In this document: positions 39,301 to 54,602 of the stretch, piece by piece | Numbering within the stretch: position 1 is the first letter of the stretch | Layout of the letters: each line of letters begins with the position of its first letter | Assembly (NCBI GenBank): GCA_026874595.1 | Contig: CM049313.1 | Coordinates: forward strand, 68,132,659 to 68,196,658 | Source: Sipunculus nudus | Lineage: Eukaryota; Annelida; Sipuncula; Golfingiida; Sipunculidae | Direction: 5' to 3' | DNA length: 64,000 nucleotides | Notes under the pieces: generated by a model | Seen by the model: the letters and a program-made list of their open reading frames with translations, nothing else | Databases searched by the model: none | What the model was told of the DNA's origin: nothing | Translations under genes and position numbers: made by a program

Positions 39301-41260
39301 TATTTCCTTATTTAAGAGACTTTGCCATTAGATGGCTGTGTATATACCTTCAGTTATGAAATGATTGTTTTGACAACTTTTCTTGTTATAGTGAATGTAA
39401 GATCTCTTTTATAGTGAGTGTAAGACATCTGTGTGAACTGAAAATATATAAAAAATAGATTTTATCTGCCTCCACACTGACCATTTTAAATTAATGTTTA
39501 CTTAATTTTTTATTTAATTTTGTTTTTCAGAATATACAAGAGAGGCTTTTCTGACCCTCGGAGGTCAGATAATGCTACATTTGAAGGGGACAAGAAGGGA
39601 TACCCTGGTCACTGGTTACCATGGATACGCCCTGGTTTGTTAAAACAAGGACAACAATGGTAATTTGCATGATGCTGTATTGTGTCTGAAATATTACGAG
39701 CAGCTTCAATGAAAAAGTAAAGCTTAGGAAAATATTGTTGTTCATAAAATGATAATAAATTGTACAGATAATTAAAATTGAGCCTAAGTGGTGATTTTAT
39801 AGAAGGTTGCACATTTTATGATCACATTCCGTGAGCTATAAACCCAAATTTGCTTTGCTGAATATTTTATTCTTAAGGTAACTAAACCACTATCAGGCAA
39901 TAATTGTTGCACATATGTAAGACATATGATTCCCTAGAGGTTTGGCTATTATTTGATGCATATTGATTAGCTTCATCTGTGTTAATTGATTATGGTCTTA
40001 AATTTATATGATGTAAGAAATTTGAAAATTTACTCATAATTACCTGTAATTGTTATTATTTAGGCATTTATTGTCATCGAAACTCTAGTACACAAATGGT
40101 GAAGTTAAATATTTAAAATGGAAGGTATAAGGTTTCTTCTTTTTCAATTTATAAAGTTTTTATTTTTGCAAACCAACGTACTCCATTTAAGGTAAAAATC
40201 TTGAAAATTGAATGACTTTAAGCCAGGGTAAATATATTTGACCTTTTTCACATGGCATCTGAGGCCCAACTGTTTGAATCAATGTAGATTGCAGAAGCTG
40301 GTTTTATGTTTGCATATGGCAAATAATCCAAAATAGTTGGGGCCAAAACCTCGAATCCAAGTGCACAGAATCATACCTCAAAAATAATGACATCATATGA
40401 AATGTGATATTACTTCAATGTATACATGACATGGTAGGAGAGGTTACACCTGCTTTGACCAAAACAGATCTGATTCTGATTTTATTGCTATGTGAAAGCT
40501 AAGTCAGCATTAAAAATGGATTCAATCTACTGTTGATTATCACAGGATTGCCAAAAATTAATTTACCATAATGCACATTTGATTGCCATGTGAAAACCCA
40601 ATGCAGATTGAATATAGATTGATATCAGTATGAAATGTTTTGTACTTGCCATTTAAAAAGGGGCATTTGATTATTTGCACAATAGAGACTGTTACTTTTC
40701 TTTCAGTTTTGATGACATGCAGGCAACCAATGCTCTCTACATCCAGTTACAACTGATGGCAGCTCAGCCATGCATCAACTACGGTCTACTTCTACAAGTT
40801 AGTTCACAGTTCAGCCTCAGATCACAACAAAATAACAGTGTTGCCAGGGGTCAGGGAATTTTATTAAAAAGTCAGGAAATTATGTGATAATTAGGGGAGC
40901 TGCGAAAAAATCAAGAAATTTTTAATAGCTATTGTGATTGCAGTTGATTATCAGATTGAAAGGCCTTTAAAATCTAGGTTAATCATATAGAGCATGGATA
41001 CACAACATATACTAAAATCAATAATTGATATGCAAATTTATAAAGTTCAATATTTAGGAGAGCACTGGAAAAATTTGGTATAGTTTTAAAAAAAAAGGCT
41101 TTTCTTATCCCCCCCTTCAATATGCCAACTCTTTTCCCATTTTGTATTCAGCTATTTTTACAGCATCAGTCCTTGTGGAATGTTAGGCAGAACTTTCATT
41201 GCCCCTGTAATTGTATCCGCCAAAACGAAGTTTTGCGGATACTATGTTTTTGACCGGGTT

Positions 41261-41291
<31 letters not shown>

Positions 41292-44200
41292 GTTCGTTTC
41301 CGGAGAACTCCTCTGAGACTACTGGACAGATTTTTCCGAAACTTACACAAATTATCGGGTCACATGTGAACTGGTGCCTAACCAAGTGACCTTGACCTCT
41401 GACCTTTCGTCTCTGCCCAGCGTCCGTTTGTGCGTCTGTTTACACACATAAACCCATATATCTCGGGAACCGTTTGACCGATCCGGAAAATTTTTTTACA
41501 CAAATGTAGCCCTGGGATAGCTTTATAACATACACAACAAAAGGTGGCGCCACCTGCAACCATGTTTGCACAGTGTCCATCTGTTCATCTGCCTGGAGTT
41601 AAAATCACTCATATCTCTGCAGTGGTTTGACTAATTCACCTAAAATTTGGCATGCATATACATCCTAGATAGCTTTCTCAATTTTATGACAGGTGGCGCC
41701 ACCTACATTCACGTTAACGCTCCACACATAAACCCATATATCTCGGGAACCGTTTGACCGATCCGGAAAAAAATTTTACACAAATGTAGCCCTGGGATAG
41801 CTTTATAACATACACAACAAAAGGTGGCGCCACCTGCAACCATGTTTGCACGGTGTCCATTTGTTCATCTGCCTGGGGTTAAAATCACTCATATCTCTGC
41901 AGTGGTTTGACTAATTCACCTAAAAATCGGCATGCATATACATCCTAGATAGCTTTCTTGATTTTATGACAGGTGGCGCCACCTTCATTCACGTTAACGC
42001 TCCACACATAAACCCATATATCTCGGGAACCGTTTGACCGATCCGGAAAAAAATTTTACACAAATGTAGCCCTGGGATAGCTTTATAACATACACAACAA
42101 AAGATGGCGCCACCTGCAACCATGTTTGCACAGTGTCCATTTGTTCATCTGCCTGGGGTTAAAATCACTCATATCTCTGCAGTGGTTTGACTAATTCACC
42201 TAAAATTCGGCATGCGTATACATCCTAGATAGCTTCCTTGATTTTATGACAGGTGGCGCCACCTACATTCATGTTAACGCTGCAGACATCCAAGCTCATA
42301 TCTCGGGAACCGTTTGACCGATCCGGAAAAAAATTTAACACAAATGTAGCCCTGGGATAGCTTTATAACATACACAACAAAAGGTGGCGCCACCTGCAAC
42401 CATGTTTGCACAGCGTCCATCTGTTTGTCTGCTGTGGGATAAAATCACTCATATCTCTGCAGTGGTTTGACTTTTCCACTTGAAATTTTGCATGTGTATA
42501 TATCTTGGATAGTTTCTCGTTCAAATAACAGGTGGCGCCACCTACAATCATGTTTATGTGGCAGAGATCCAATACTAATATTTTACATATGTAACTTTAT
42601 ATCCCCTTGCCACTCAATCCATGCCTCACTTCACCCGTCCTTCTCTAATTTTGGCGGATACACGTAGTCGCTTGTCGACTACCCGTATTCTAGTTTAACT
42701 TTTAGCTTAAAAATATTTCATATTGAGGAACTGCATCTATTGTATGATTTTTGTCTTCAATATTTTTTTCTGATAAAGTGTTTGTTGGATTAAAATGATG
42801 TTTTTAAGTCCAAATATGAAATTACTGTTTAGGTTTCTCCTTGAAAAACCAACTGAAAGTCAGGGGAAGGTCGGGGATATTTTTTTAAGTGTTGGCTGCT
42901 TACAACTCTAAATAAACCTGACTGTTCTACAGAATCACCACTCCCATTTTCTTTGGTTAAATGACTCTCAGGAACATGGATACATGGTGATACAAAGTCA
43001 CTATTGTATTGTCATCATCAGATATCCCTGTATTAAAATGTTCACTTTATATGACCATTTAAGAGGAAGTCTGACATTGAGTTACAGACCTTTAGCATAA
43101 AATGATAGTTCATGTAAGACAAAACATCATTTGTCAGTAATTAGTTAATAGACATCTGATTTGATAACCGCTGCTTAATCAAACTGATTGAAAGTGTGGT
43201 TTTATAATTCATGCAGCATGGAGGCAGATTCATGAAAGGCAAACTTGAATTAAAAGAACAATGACTTTGAACTCTATAGCGTCTAATACTGCTAATATGT
43301 ATCGTATCATATCATAATTAAGTAAAGTATCATAATATGTATCATATTGTGTATCATATCATGAAGTATCATGATAAGTATTATATCATTATCATGAGTG
43401 AAGTATCATGATATGTATTGTATCATATATCATTATCATGCGTGAAGTATCATGATACGTATTGTATCATATATCATTATCATGAGTGAAGTATCATGAT
43501 ACATATTGTCTCATATATCATTATCATGAGTGAAGTATCATGATAAGTATCATATCATATATCATTATCATGAGTGAAGTATCATGATAAGTATCATATA
43601 TCATTATCATGAGTGAAGTATCATGATATGTATTGTATCATATATCATTATCATGAGCGAAGTATCATGATATGTATTGTATCATATATCATTATCATGA
43701 GTGAAGTATCATGATATGTCTTGTATCATATGTCATTATCATGAGTGAAGTTTCATGATAAGTATCATATATCATTATCATGAGTGAAGTATCATGATAT
43801 GTTTTGTATCATATATCATTATCATGAGTGAAGTATCAAGATATGTATTGTATCATATATTATTATCATGAGTGAAGTATCATGATATGTATTGTATCAT
43901 ATATCATTATCATGAGTGAAGTATCATGATATGTATTGTATCATATATCATTATCATGAGCGAAGTATCATGATATGTATTGTATCATATATCATTATCA
44001 TGAGTGAAGTATCATGATAAGTATCATATATCATTATCATGAGTGAAGTATCATGATATGTATTGTATCATATATCATTATCATGAGCGAAGTATCATGA
44101 TATGTATTGTATCATATATCATTATCATGAGTGAAGTATCATGATATGTCTTGTATCATATGTCATTATCATGAGTGAAGTTTCATGATAAGTATCATAT

Positions 44201-47200
44201 ATCATTATCATGAGTGAAGTATCATGATATGTTTTGTATCATATATCATTATCATGAGTGAAGTATCAAGATATGTATTGTATCATATATTATTATCATG
44301 AGTGAAGTATCATGATAAGTATCATATCATATATCATTATCATGAGTGAAGTATCATGATAAGTATCATATATCATTATCATGAGTGAAGTATCATGATA
44401 TGTATTGTATCATATATCATTATCATGAGTGAAGTATCATGATATGTTTTGTATCATATATCATTATCATGAGTGAAGTATCAAGATATGTATTGTATCA
44501 TATATTATTATCATGAGTGAAGTATCATGATATGTATTGTATCATATATCATTATCATGAGTGAAGTATCATGATATGTATTGTATCATATATCATTATC
44601 ATGAGCTAAGTATCATGATATGTATTGTATCATATATCATTATCATGAGTGAAGTATCATGATAAGTATCATATATCATTATCATGAGTGAAGTATCATG
44701 ATATGTATTGTATCATATATCATTATCATGAGCGAAGTATCATGATATGTATTGTATCATATATCATTATCATGAGTGAAGTATCATGATATGTCTTGTA
44801 TCATATGTCATTATCATGAGTGAAGTTTCATGATAAGTATCATATATCATTATCATGAGTGAAGTATCATGATATGTTTTGTATCATATATCATTATCAT
44901 GAGTGAAGTATCAAGATATGTATTGTATCATATATTATTATCATGAGTGAAGTATCATGATACATATTGTCTCATATATCATTATCATGAGTGAAGTATC
45001 ATGATAAGTATCATATCATATATCATTATCATGAGTGAAGTATCATGATAAGTATCATATATCATTATCATGAGTGAAGTATCATGATACATATTGTATC
45101 ATATATCATTATCATGAGTAAAGTATCATGATATGTATTGTATCATATATCATTATCATGAGTGAAGTATCATGATACGTATTGTATCATATATCATTAT
45201 CATGAGTGAAGTATCATGATACGTATTGTATCATATATCATTATCATGAGTAAAGTATCATGGTATGTATTGTATCATATATCATTATCATGAGTGGAGT
45301 ATCATGATAAATATCGTATCATATATCATATCATGAGGCAAGTATCATGATATGTATTGTATCATATATCATAATCATGAGTGAAGTATCATGATATGTA
45401 TTGTATCATATATCATTATCATAAGTGAAGTATCATGATATGTATTGTATCATATATCATTATCATGAGTTAAGTATCATGATATGTTTTGTATCATATA
45501 TCATTATCATGAGTTAAGTATCAAGATATGTATTGTATCATATATTATTATCATGAGTGAAGTATCATGATATGTATTGTATCATATATCATTATCATGA
45601 GTGAAGTATCATGATATGTATTGTATCATATATCATTATCATGAGCGAAGTATCATGATATGTATTGTATCATATATCATTATCATGAGTGAAGTATCAT
45701 GATAAGTATCATATATCATTATCATGAGTGAAGTATCATGATATGTATTGTATCATATATCATTATCATGAGCGAAGTATCATGATATGTATTGTATCAT
45801 ATATCATTATCATGAGTGAAGTATCATGATATGTCTTGTATCATATGTCATTATCATGAGTGAAGTTTCATGATAAGTATCATATATCATTATCATGAGT
45901 GAAGTATCATGATATGTTTTGTATCATATATCATTATCATGAGTGAAGTATCAAGATATGTATTGTATCATATATTATTATCATGAGTGAAGTATCATGA
46001 TACATATTGTCTCATATATCATTATCATGAGTGAAGTATCATGATAAGTATCATATCATATATCATTATCATGAGCGAAGTATCATGATATGTATTGTAT
46101 CATATATCATTATCATGAGTGAAGTATCATGATATGTATTGTATCATATATCATTATCATGAGCGAAGTATCATGATATGTATTGTATCATATATCATTA
46201 TCATGAGTGAAGTATCATGATATGTCTTGTATCATATGTCATTATCATGAGTGAAGTTTCATGATAAGTATCATATATCATTATCATGAGTGAAGTATCA
46301 TGATACGTATTGTATCATATATCATTATCATGAGTGAAGTATCATGATACATATTGTCTCATATATCATTATCATGAGTGAAGTATCATGATAAGTATCA
46401 TATCATATATCATTATCATGAGTGAAGTATCATGATAAGTATCATATATCATTATCATGAGTGAAGTATCATGATATGTATTGTATCATATATCATTATC
46501 ATGAGCGAAGTATCATGATATGTATTGTATCATATATCATTATCATGAGTGAAGTATCATGATATGTCTTGTATCATATGTCATTATCATGAGTGAAGTT
46601 TCATGATAAGTATCATATATCATTATCATGAGTGAAGTATCATGATATGTTTTGTATCATATATCATTATCATGAGTGAAGTATCAAGATATGTATTGTA
46701 TCATATATTATTATCATGAGTGAAGTATCATGATATGTATTGTATCATATATCATTATCATGAGTGAAGTATCATGATATGTATTGTATCATATATCATT
46801 ATCATGAGCGAAGTATCATGATATGTATTGTATCATATATCATTATCATGAGTGAAGTATCATGATAAGTATCATATATCATTATCATGAGTGAAGTATC
46901 ATGATATGTATTGTATCATATATCATTATCATGAGCGAAGTATCATGATATGTATTGTATCATATATCATTATCATGAGTGAAGTATCATGATATGTCTT
47001 GTATCATATGTCATTATCATGAGTGAAGTTTCATGATAAGTATCATATATCTTTATCATGAGTGAAGTATCATGATATGTTTTGTATCATATATCATTAT
47101 CATGAGTGAAGTATCAAGATATGTATTGTATCATATATTATTATCATGAGTGAAGTATCATGATACGTATTGTATCATATATCATTATCATGAGTGAAGT

Positions 47201-50200
47201 ATCATGGTATGTATTGTATCATATATCATTATCATGAGTGGAGTATCATGATAAATATCGTATCATATATCATATCATGAGGCAAGTATCATGATATGTA
47301 TTGTATCATATATCATAATCATGAGTGAAGTATCATGATATGTATTGTATCATATATCATTATCATAAGTGAAGTATCATGATATGTATTGTATCATATA
47401 TCATTATCATGAGTTAAGTATCATGATATGTTTTGTATCATATATCATTATCATGAGTTAAGTATCAAGATATGTATTGTATCATATATTATTATCATGA
47501 GTGAAGTATCATGATATGTATTGTATCATATATCATTATCATGAGTGAAGTATCATGATATGTATTGTATCATATATCATTATCATGAGCGAAGTATCAT
47601 GATATGTATTGTATCATATATCATTATCATGAGTGAAGTATCATGATAAGTATCATATATCATTATCATGAGTGAAGTATCATGATATGTATTGTATCAT
47701 ATATCATTATCATGAGCGAAGTATCATGATATGTATTGTATCATATATCATTATCATGAGTGAAGTATCATGATATGTCTTGTATCATATGTCATTATCA
47801 TGAGTGAAGTTTCATGATAAGTATCATATATCATTATCATGAGTGAAGTATCATGATATGTTTTGTATCATATATCATTATCATGAGTGAAGTATCAAGA
47901 TATGTATTGTATCATATATTATTATCATGAGTGAAGTATCATGATACATATTGTCTCATATATCATTATCATGAGTGAAGTATCATGATAAGTATCATAT
48001 CATATATCATTATCATGAGCGAAGTATCATGATATGTATTGTATCATATATCATTATCATGAGTGAAGTATCATGATATGTATTGTATCATATATCATTA
48101 TCATGAGCGAAGTATCATGATATGTATTGTATCATATATCATTATCATGAGTGAAGTATCATGATATGTCTTGTATCATATGTCATTATCATGAGTGAAG
48201 TTTCATGATAAGTATCATATATCATTATCATGAGTGAAGTATCATGATACGTATTGTATCATATATCATTATCATGAGTGAAGTATCATGATACATATTG
48301 TCTCATATATCATTATCATGAGTGAAGTATCATGATAAGTATCATATCATATATCATTATCATGAGTGAAGTATCATGATAAGTATCATATATCATTATC
48401 ATGAGTGAAGTATCATGATATGTATTGTATCATATATCATTATCATGAGCGAAGTATCATGATATGTATTGTATCATATATCATTATCATGAGTGAAGTA
48501 TCATGATATGTCTTGTATCATATGTCATTATCATGAGTGAAGTTTCATGATAAGTATCATATATCATTATCATGAGTGAAGTATCATGATATGTTTTGTA
48601 TCATATATCATTATCATGAGTGAAGTATCAAGATATGTATTGTATCATATATTATTATCATGAGTGAAGTATCATGATATGTATTGTATCATATATCATT
48701 ATCATGAGTGAAGTATCATGATATGTATTGTATCATATATCATTATCATGAGCGAAGTATCATGATATGTATTGTATCATATATCATTATCATGAGTGAA
48801 GTATCATGATAAGTATCATATATCATTATCATGAGTGAAGTATCATGATATGTATTGTATCATATATCATTATCATGAGCGAAGTATCATGATATGTATT
48901 GTATCATATATCATTATCATGAGTGAAGTATCATGATATGTCTTGTATCATATGTCATTATCATGAGTGAAGTTTCATGATAAGTATCATATATCTTTAT
49001 CATGAGTGAAGTATCATGATATGTTTTGTATCATATATCATTATCATGAGTGAAGTATCAAGATATGTATTGTATCATATATTATTATCATGAGTGAAGT
49101 ATCATGATACATATTGTCTCATATATCATTATCATGAGTGAAGTATCATGATAAGTATCATATCATATATCATTATCATGAGTGAAGTATCATGATAAGT
49201 ATCATATATCATTATCATGAGTGAAGTATCATGATATGTATTGTATCATATATCATTATCATGAGCGAAGTATCATGATATGTATTGTATCATATATCAT
49301 TATCATGAGTGAAGTATTATGATATGTCTTGTATCATATGTCATTATCATGAGTGAAGTTTCATGATAAGTATCATATATCATTATCATGAGTGAAGTAT
49401 CATGATATGTTTTGTATCATATATCATTATCATGAGTGAAGTATCAAGATATGTATTGTATCATATATTATTATCATGAGTGAAGTATCATGATATGTAT
49501 TGTATCATATATCATTATCATGAGTGAAGTATCATGATATGTATTGTATCATATATCATTATCATGAGCGAAGTATCATGATATGTATTGTATCATATAT
49601 CATTATCATGAGTGAAGTATCATGATAAGTATCATATATCATTATCATGAGTGAAGTATCATGATATGTATTGTATCATATATCATTATCATGAGCGAAG
49701 TATCATGATATGTATTGTATCATATATCATTATCATGAGTGAAGTATCATGATATGTCTTGTATCATATGTCATTATCATGAGTGAAGTTTCATGATAAG
49801 TATCATATATCATTATCATGAGTGAAGTATCATGATATGTTTTGTATCATATATCATTATCATGAGTGAAGTATCAAGATATGTATTGTATCATATATTA
49901 TTATCATGAGTGAAGTATCATGATATGTATTGTATCATATATCATTATCATGAGTGAAGTATCATGATATGTATTGTATCATATATCATTATCATGAGTG
50001 AAGTATCATGATACATATTGTATCATATATCATTATCATGAGTAAAGTATCATGATATGTATTGTATCATATATCATTATCATGAGTGAAGTATCATGAT
50101 ACGTATTGTATCATATATCATTATCATGAGTGAAGTATCATGATACGTATTGTATCATATATCATTATCATGAGTGAAGTATCATGGTATGTATTGTATC

Positions 50201-52912
50201 ATATATCATTATCATGAGTGGAGTATCATGATAAATATCGTATCATATATCATATCATGAGGCAAGTATCATGATATGTATTGTATCATATATCATAATC
50301 ATGAGTGAAGTATCATGATATGTATTGTATCATATATCATTATCATAAGTGAAGTATCATGATATGTATTGTATCATATATCATTATCATGAGTGAAGTA
50401 TCATGATATGTTTTGTATCATATATCATTATCATGAGTTAAGTATCAAGATATGTATTGTATCATATATTATTATCATGAGTGAAGTATCATGATATGTA
50501 TTGTATCATATATCATTATCATGAGTGAAGTATCATGATATGTATTGTATCATATATCATTATCATGAGCGAAGTATCATGATATGTATTGTATCATATA
50601 TCATTATCATGAGTGAAGTATCATGATAAGTATCATATATCATTATCATGAGTGAAGTATCATGATATGTATTGTATCATATATCATTATCATGAGCGAA
50701 GTATCATGATATGTATTGTATCATATATCATTATCATGAGTGAAGTATCATGATATGTCTTGTATCATATGTCATTATCATGAGTGAAGTTTCATGATAA
50801 GTATCATATATCATTATCATGAGTGAAGTATCATGATATGTTTTGTATCATATATCATTATCATGAGTGAAGTATCAAGATATGTATTGTATCATATATT
50901 ATTATCATGAGTGAAGTATCATGATACATATTGTCTCATATATCATTATCATGAGTGAAGTATCATGATAAGTATCATATCATATATCATTATCATGAGC
51001 GAAGTATCATGATATGTATTGTATCATATATCATTATCATGAGTGAAGTATCATGATATGTATTGTATCATATATCATTATCATGAGCGAAGTATCATGA
51101 TATGTATTGTATCATATATCATTATCATGAGTGAAGTATCATGATATGTCTTGTATCATATGTCATTATCATGAGTGAAGTTTCATGATAAGTATCATAT
51201 ATCATTATCATGAGTGAAGTATCATGATATGTTTTGTATCATATATCATTATCATGAGTGAAGTATCAAGATATGTATTGTATCATATATTATTATCATG
51301 AGTGAAGTATCATGATATGTATTGTATCATATATCATTATCATGAGTGAAGTATCATGATATGTATTGTATCATATATCATTATCATGAGCGAAGTATCA
51401 TGATATGTATTGTATCATATATCATTATCATGAGTGAAGTATCATGATATGTCTTGTATCATATGTCATTATCATGAGTGAAGTTTCATGATAAGTATCA
51501 TATATCATTTTCATGAGTGAAGTATCATGATATGTTTTGTATCATATATCATTATCATGAGTGAAGTATCAAGATATGTATTGTATCATATATTATTATC
51601 ATGAGTGAAGTATCATGATATGTATTGTATCATATATCATTATCATGAGTGAAGTATCATGATACATATTGTATCATATATCATTATCATGAGTAAAGTA
51701 TCATGATACGTATTGTATCATATATCATTATCATGAGTGAAGTATCATGATACGTATTGTATCATATATCATTATCATGAGTGAAGTATCATGGTATGTA
51801 TTGTATCATATATCATTATCATGAGTGGAGTATCATGATAAATATCGTATCATATATCATATCATGAGGCAAGTATCATGATATGTATTGTATCATATAT
51901 CATAATCATGAGTGAAGTATCATGATATGTATTGTATCATATATCATTATCATAAGTGAAGTATCATGATATGTATTGTATCATATATCATTATCATGAG
52001 TGAAGTATCATGATATGTTTTGTATCATATATCATTATCATGAGTGAAGTATCATGATATGTATTGTATCATATATCATTATCATAAGTGAAGTATCATG
52101 ATATGTATTGTATCATATATCATTATCATGAGTGAAGTATCATGATATGTATTGTATCATATATCATTATCAAGAGTGAAGTATCATGATATGTATTGTA
52201 TCATATATCATTATCATGAGTGAAGTATCATGATATGTATTGTATCATATATCATTAACATGAATGAAGTATCATGATACATTTTGTATTATATATCATT
52301 ATCAAGAGTGAAGTATCATGATATGTATTGTATCATATATCATTATCATGAGTGAAGTATCATGATATGTATTGTATCATATATCATTATCATGAGTGAA
52401 GTATCATGATAGGTATTGTATCATATATCATTATCATGAGTGAAGTATCATGATAAGTATCATATCATATATCATTATCATAAGTGAAGTATCATGATAT
52501 GTATTGTATCATATATCATTATCATGAGTGAAGTATCATGATATGTATTGTTTGATATATCATTATCATGAATGAAGTATCATGATACATATTGTATTAT
52601 ATATCATTATCATGAGTGTACTATCATGATATGTATCATGAAACTTCACCCCTGATATGATACATGATATGATACATATCCTTTATTCACAGATAAACTG
52701 TTTTTAACAAAGGCTTGTAAAGTCCTGGATTTGATTGTTGCTTAAAGCTGCTATTGCCTCAGTCCTTGTCAAGAATAATTTATATATATTCAGTAATGCA
52801 GTATGTTTGATCATAAGGATATCATTGAAAATGGATCAAATTCTGTATATTCACAATCACCATGTTGAGAATAATGTCACGTTTTGTATACTTTCTTAGG
52901 TTATCAAAATAA

Positions 52913-52950
<38 letters not shown>

Positions 52951-54521
52951 AAATAAATAAAATATATAAAATATATAAAATAAAACTTTCCATTTTTTGA
53001 AAATTCATCCCAAAGAACAAGAAAAAAATTGCCCACTTGCACAATATTTTTTGTCCCAGAGTCTCTAATAAAACAGTATTGTTTTTTAGCTCAGGGACCA
53101 CTGGTGGATTGTTATGAAATATGGTACATACCTCTCCAATTTAAATTTATAACTGAGACATATACTATTATACATCCATGTGAGAACAAATATTCTGTAC
53201 TTGTAACTGTTACCACCTATAAACACTGTCCTTTTGGCTGAGGGCTTTTGTCAGCTTCTGCTGATATTCAAGTTTTGATTTGTTTTATCTGACAGGGCTA
53301 GGTATGGGCTTTGAAACTTCTACAGTTTCTACTATAAGACAATAATTATTCTCCATACCAGTGCTAGCCTCTGTCTCTTTTGTGCTTGAGTGGATGATAT
53401 AATGGCCTCTGCACATCTTATGACCAGGCCATGCTTTACCTTGGAATGTTGTAAGGGGTTTTTGCACAGTTCATTCACATTGGCCCATTCTTATTTCTCT
53501 AATCCATTTCAACTTTCCAAAAGAATTTAAAGTTTCCTTGAATGGTAGTGAATGAAGTTGAAGTCTCGGGGGAAAAGATTGACCCTGATATGGATTTTCC
53601 ACCAGATTTATCAAAATTAATATATTTTCTGTCTTGTAATAGTGAAACTTGTTCTGTTATGTTCAATATAGACATCTGATTCACTCATGTCATGGGCGAT
53701 CCTTTAAATGACAAACATATTTTACAGGCATTGTTGATGAAGGATTACACTCTTCCCATCATGCTTCTGACAGAACTGGCTCAGCCTAGTGCTGCCCCCT
53801 GTGGGAGGGCATCAATGTCAAGAGAAACTCAGCTGGAAATCTTGACTTCTTTCTTTGAGGTTTTCCTGCAGTGTGACTCATTTCCAGGGGCACTGGCACA
53901 AGTCATCCTTCCTGTGATTGAGAGGTTTGTTGCAATAAATTGTTTTATTTGCTTCATATTAGCAAAGTTTGAATTTCTTTTTCAGTGTTTTGCAACAGTA
54001 CACTTTTCAAGGTCCCACCCTACAGTAAACTATGAAGGAGTATATCCCATATTTGATAAATTATTGTTATGTTGGTAAAAACATTTTATTTTCTGTTATA
54101 TTATTCTATGATTCCCGTATGGGAATATTACAATTTGAATCCCTCATGAACAAAAAGCTGACTACAGTATTTTGTCATGATTCAGTGATGATTTTCTTAA
54201 ATATTTTACTTAAATATTTTACTTAAAGTAACAAAATATTAAATTTCAATCATGCTCAGATTGACTTCTTTTAAATAGAAGCATTTTGTAAATTTCATTT
54301 GTAATTAACTATGACTAATGCCTGCCTTTAAAGAATGCTGTTTCTTTTAGGATTTTTTTTTCTCAGAAATCTGGTGTTTTTCTTATAGAAAACACAGCAG
54401 TTTAATATGCATGTCAATGTCTCTTATTACCCTGCCAGCGAATTAAAGTCTGTCATACCAGAAACAAATGGATTGTATGCCAAATTTATTTGCTGCAAAT
54501 GTTAATGTAACATGTAGAGTA

Positions 54522-54602
<81 letters not shown>

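Noticed and set aside
43295-52684. Regular short repeats suggesting a CRISPR array
   Set aside because: There are no unique spacers: the whole 39-44-bp unit repeats tandemly in eukaryotic intronic DNA. It is a satellite.
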